This document shows, in pieces, positions 61,592-64,000 of a DNA stretch of 64,000 nt; positions within the stretch are counted from its first letter, which is position 1; each line of letters opens with the position of its first letter. The notes beneath the pieces were generated by a model. The model saw only the letters and a list, made by a program, of their open reading frames with translations, was not told the DNA's origin and searched no databases. This DNA is from an uncultured Paraprevotella sp. (lineage in GTDB: Bacteria > Bacteroidota > Bacteroidia > Bacteroidales > Bacteroidaceae): contig URKA01000010.1 in the NCBI GenBank assembly GCA_900548345.1, positions 1 to 64,000 on the forward strand, written 5' to 3'. The position numbers and the translations under genes are program-made.

Positions 61592-62167
61592 ATGCGATAC
61601 CTTGCTACTCTAATTACCGTGTGTTTCCTATCCTGTATGAACATCCATGCACAGGCCTTGCTGCCGGAAAAAGTGCCTGCGATGATGATGGGAAACCAGA
61701 TGGAGGAGATGGCCAAGGAGGTTTTCTCAGTGCCTTACCGCATCGTCCAGCCGGAGAAAGAGCCCGTGGTGCTGACCGGACACGACGTGGTGGAGAAGGC
61801 CAAGGAGTATTTGGGCGTGCCCTACCGTTCGGGACAGATGAACCCGAAGACGGGTTTCGATTGTTCGGGGTTCACCACCTACGTGTATCAGAGTCTGAAC
61901 ATCGTGCTTACGCGCACCTCGCGTTCGCAGTACAAGGACGGCACGAAGATTGAAAACCGCAAGGACCTGAAGAAGGGCGATCTTGTGTTCTTCACCGGTT
62001 CGCGCTCAAGCCGCACCATCGGTCACGTGGGCATTGTGGCCGAAGTCGATAAGGAAAAGGGGACGTTCAAGTTTATCCATGCCGGACGGAAAGGCATCTG
62101 CATCACTTCGTCCACCGAGGGCTATTACAGCAAACGCTATGTGGGCGCGTGCCGCGTGTTGTCCTGA
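61592..62167 (+). CDS. Secreted NlpC/P60 cell-wall endopeptidase
   Basis: 191 residues with a signal peptide (about 1-22). The NlpC/P60 domain shows the catalytic Cys C91 in GFDCSGFTTYVY, His H145 in IGHVGIV and the third polar residue H163 in FIHAGRKGI. It cleaves peptide bonds in peptidoglycan stem peptides. Length and order are normal for the single-domain family. No SH3 domain is present, so targeting relies on the short N-terminal segment. Confidence 0.92.
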   Translation: MRYLATLITVCFLSCMNIHAQALLPEKVPAMMMGNQMEEMAKEVFSVPYRIVQPEKEPVVLTGHDVVEKAKEYLGVPYRSGQMNPKTGFDCSGFTTYVYQSLNIVLTRTSRSQYKDGTKIENRKDLKKGDLVFFTGSRSSRTIGHVGIVAEVDKEKGTFKFIHAGRKGICITSSTEGYYSKRYVGACRVLS

Positions 62168-62209
62168 CAAGGGACGATGGCGTGTGGGCGTCGGACGGTT
62201 ATCATAAAC

Positions 62210-62262
62210 AGACAGGCAACAAAAGATGTGTGTGCATCCTTTGTTGCCTGTCTTGCTTTTTA
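62210..62262 (+). terminator. Terminator between the NlpC/P60 and glutamine synthetase genes
   Basis: A 19-bp stem with one mismatch (AGACAGGCAAC at 62210-62220, with GTTGCCTGTCT at 62243-62253 as its outer arms), then a T run. It lies between convergent genes. Confidence 0.85.
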
Positions 62263-62273
62263 TGCGGAGCGGC

Positions 62274-63776
62274 TTATCCGCAATGGAAATACGTCTCCAC
62301 CAGTTGTTTTATCAGTTCCGGGTTCTTTTCTATATCTTTCCTCAGGGCGGCATCCCCATAGCCTCGTAGTTTGGCGACAACCCCGTCGATTACACCGGGG
62401 CTGAATACACCGTATTGCTCAAAGCAGGCACGCTGTTTTTCCAGACAGTCGGCGGAGGCGGCGCAACTGTCCGGCAGTTGAGCCAAGGCAGCGAGCTTGT
62501 CCTGGTTTTCCTTCTTATGAATGTTCACGTTGACGTATGTCTGTTCCGCCAAGCCCAGCGCATCTTCCATTTCCTGACCATAACGGCATGCCACAGCCAG
62601 GCCGGCCAGCAGCAGATAAAGGTCGGCCGAACCGTCGGGCGAACGCATCTCTACCGTTTGTTTTTGCGTGGTGTCGAAATGCGAGGCCGTTTCCAGCGGA
62701 TTGGCCAGCAGGCACATGTCGGTGCCGGCCGACCAGCCGAGCGGCACGCGCACCAGTACGGAGCGGTTGCGGTCTCCCCAACAGATGTTGGTCGGTGCTT
62801 CCTGGTGAGGCACGAGTCTGAAGTAGGATGTAGGCACGGTGTTGCCGAAGGCAGTGATGGACGGTGCCAATGTCATCATGCCGGCTATGGCTTTGCGCGC
62901 CACCTCCGACAGCGCACCCTCCGACAGCATAAGGTTCTTTCCGTCGCGCATGATGCGCATGTGGATATGCAGGCCCGAACCGGCTTTTCCGACAGTAATT
63001 TTCGGGGCGAACGTGATGTTGTATCCATATTCGTAAGCCAGGTTGCGGATGACCCATTTGGCCAGCATCAACTGGTCGGCGGCCTCAGTGGCGGGGACGG
63101 GGAGGAACTCGATTTCGTTCTGTTCGTATACATTCCCGTTCAGTGTGAAGTTGCCGACTTCCGAATGGCCGTATTTGATTTGCCCCCCGGTTTGTGCGAT
63201 GTATTCCATGCAGCGTGTGCGGAATGCGTTGAGTTTGGCGTATGGCTCCGATTCATGGTAGCCGTGTTGGTCGGTGGCGGGGAACATACCGTCGTCTTCC
63301 GATATGACGTAGTATTCCAGTTCGCCCATGGCCTGAAATTCCATACCGGTCTTTTCGCGGAACACGCGGCATGCTTTCTGTAGCGTGTATTCCGGCGCAC
63401 TCTCCAGCGGGGCACCGTCTTTGTTGAAGAAGGAGCATAGCATGGTGAGGGTGGGTGTTTCGGCAAACGGGTCTACGAATGCCGTGCGGAAGCGGGGGAT
63501 GACATACAGGTCGCTGCTGCCGGCCTCGATGAAGGGAAACAGGCTTGAGCCGTCCACCCGTTCGCCGCAGGTGAGGATGGCTTCAAGATAAGCCTCGTTG
63601 TTGATGACGAAGTTCAGTGTCTTCAGGCGGCCGTCTGCGGCCGGATACATGAAGTTGACCAAGCGGATGTCATGTTCGCGGATGTAGGCGATGATGTCTG
63701 CCTTTGTCAGTTCGGATGCCGGTTTTTGGAAGTAAGTCACCAGCCGGTGCGGACTCATGGAAATTTCTTTGTTCAT
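62274..63776 (-). CDS. Glutamine synthetase family protein
   Basis: 501 residues from the ATG at 63776; an 18-residue upstream extension was rejected. The N-terminal beta-grasp segment (VNFMYPAADGRLKTLNFVINNEAYLEAILTCG) precedes the catalytic domain with MGELEYYVIS, VYEQNEIEFLPV, GSGLHIHMRI and NICWGDRNRSVLVRVPLGW. It makes glutamine from glutamate and ammonia in the cytoplasm if it is a true synthetase; the length fits type I, but substrate should be confirmed because paralogues act on other amines. It has its own promoter. Confidence 0.85.
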   Translation of the reverse strand: MNKEISMSPHRLVTYFQKPASELTKADIIAYIREHDIRLVNFMYPAADGRLKTLNFVINNEAYLEAILTCGERVDGSSLFPFIEAGSSDLYVIPRFRTAFVDPFAETPTLTMLCSFFNKDGAPLESAPEYTLQKACRVFREKTGMEFQAMGELEYYVISEDDGMFPATDQHGYHESEPYAKLNAFRTRCMEYIAQTGGQIKYGHSEVGNFTLNGNVYEQNEIEFLPVPATEAADQLMLAKWVIRNLAYEYGYNITFAPKITVGKAGSGLHIHMRIMRDGKNLMLSEGALSEVARKAIAGMMTLAPSITAFGNTVPTSYFRLVPHQEAPTNICWGDRNRSVLVRVPLGWSAGTDMCLLANPLETASHFDTTQKQTVEMRSPDGSADLYLLLAGLAVACRYGQEMEDALGLAEQTYVNVNIHKKENQDKLAALAQLPDSCAASADCLEKQRACFEQYGVFSPGVIDGVVAKLRGYGDAALRKDIEKNPELIKQLVETYFHCG

Positions 63777-63818
63777 GGCATGTAGGGTATTTAAGGTTGA
63801 CAAAATGTCTTGTCTTGC

Positions 63819-63826
63819 CAAATGTA
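63819..63826 (-). promoter_or_regulatory. Candidate -7 box for the glutamine synthetase gene
   Basis: TACATTTG on the minus strand fits TAnnTTTG, 43 bp before the start at 63776. Confidence 0.4.
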
Positions 63827-63918
63827 GCAAAAAGAAAGCGTAACTCCTTTTATTAACCGTTAAATAGATATAACGCCTTGCAGAATGTTTGCTGTGCTTG
63901 TCTTATGGAGCATGAAGA

Positions 63919-63947
63919 ATCCCCTTGCGGAACACTTGCAAGGGGAT
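63919..63947. terminator. Hairpin at the window end
   Basis: A perfect 10-bp stem ATCCCCTTGC (63919-63928) with GCAAGGGGAT (63938-63947). U tracts are weak on both sides. It may terminate a gene beyond the window. Nothing else is recognised in 63840-64000. Confidence 0.45.
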
Positions 63948-64000
63948 ATGTCGGAGGTACTTGTTGTGTGCGGTGTATGGTTTGTATATCTTGTTTAAAG

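Noticed and set aside
1..64000. tRNA or rRNA genes
   Set aside because: No cloverleaf or rRNA-like sequence was recognised by eye. A dedicated scan with tRNAscan-SE or Infernal was not possible here.

Overview
The window looks like a chromosomal segment of a Bacteroidales bacterium, most likely the genus Bacteroides or a close relative. This rests on promoter -7 boxes of the Bacteroides type (TAnnTTTG) upstream of many genes, on protein families typical of that group (DUF4251, DUF2027-Smr, DUF6056, dipeptidyl peptidase III with a HECLGH motif, carboxypeptidase-regulatory/plug outer-membrane barrels, TonB_C secreted proteins), and on weak Shine-Dalgarno use. Species cannot be fixed from the sequence alone. 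Most of the window is ordinary housekeeping and cell-envelope chromosome. No rRNA, tRNA, CRISPR array, prophage or classical insertion sequence was seen.

Layout. 1-6 kb: a very large modular secreted protein and an Rpn-family nuclease gene with an in-frame 24-bp repeat tract. 6-13 kb: the leucine operon leuA-leuC-leuD-[GxxExxY cassette]-leuA2-leuB. It is preceded by a clear attenuator (a 25-codon leader peptide, 12 codons being Ile/Leu/Val, followed by an intrinsic terminator) and interrupted by a GxxExxY nuclease-like gene between 45-bp near-perfect terminal inverted repeats. 13-22 kb: M48 protease, TPR protein, purA, an AlkD-like protein, dipeptidyl peptidase III, an AraC-type regulator and recQ. 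21.8-25.3 kb: a lipoprotein cell-wall amidase translationally coupled to a 935-residue coiled-coil protein with an SbcC/Rad50-like CxxC hook at its exact centre but no ATPase heads. 25-37 kb: an MG2-like secreted protein, nhaA, metG, comM, a TlpA-like lipoprotein without redox cysteines, a TPR/OmpA-like lipoprotein and xerD. 37.8-40 kb: two tandem TonB_C paralogues. 40-46 kb: hisS, DUF4251, a second AlkD-like gene, a DUF6056 membrane protein and groESL. 46-53 kb: a small carbohydrate group (two GH43-like enzymes, a lipoprotein, a GH38 alpha-mannosidase-like enzyme) without a SusC/SusD pair. 52.8-58 kb: an outer-membrane barrel, then an ECF sigma factor / anti-sigma-like / secreted protein operon. 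58-64 kb: Nudix hydrolase, queA, DUF2027-Smr, NlpC/P60 and a glutamine synthetase.

Three things are most worth a second look. (1) The GxxExxY cassette inside the leucine operon: its right inverted repeat encodes part of the protein C-terminus and the reading frame stops in host DNA inside the next gene. (2) Short intergenic arrays built on the core ACAGGTG/CACCTGT, phased every 22-23 bp, at three separate loci (14.9, 43.9 and 48.4 kb). (3) The headless zinc-hook coiled-coil protein paired with a peptidoglycan amidase. The leucine leader is the clearest regulatory element. No search was run, so novelty is not claimed for any of these.
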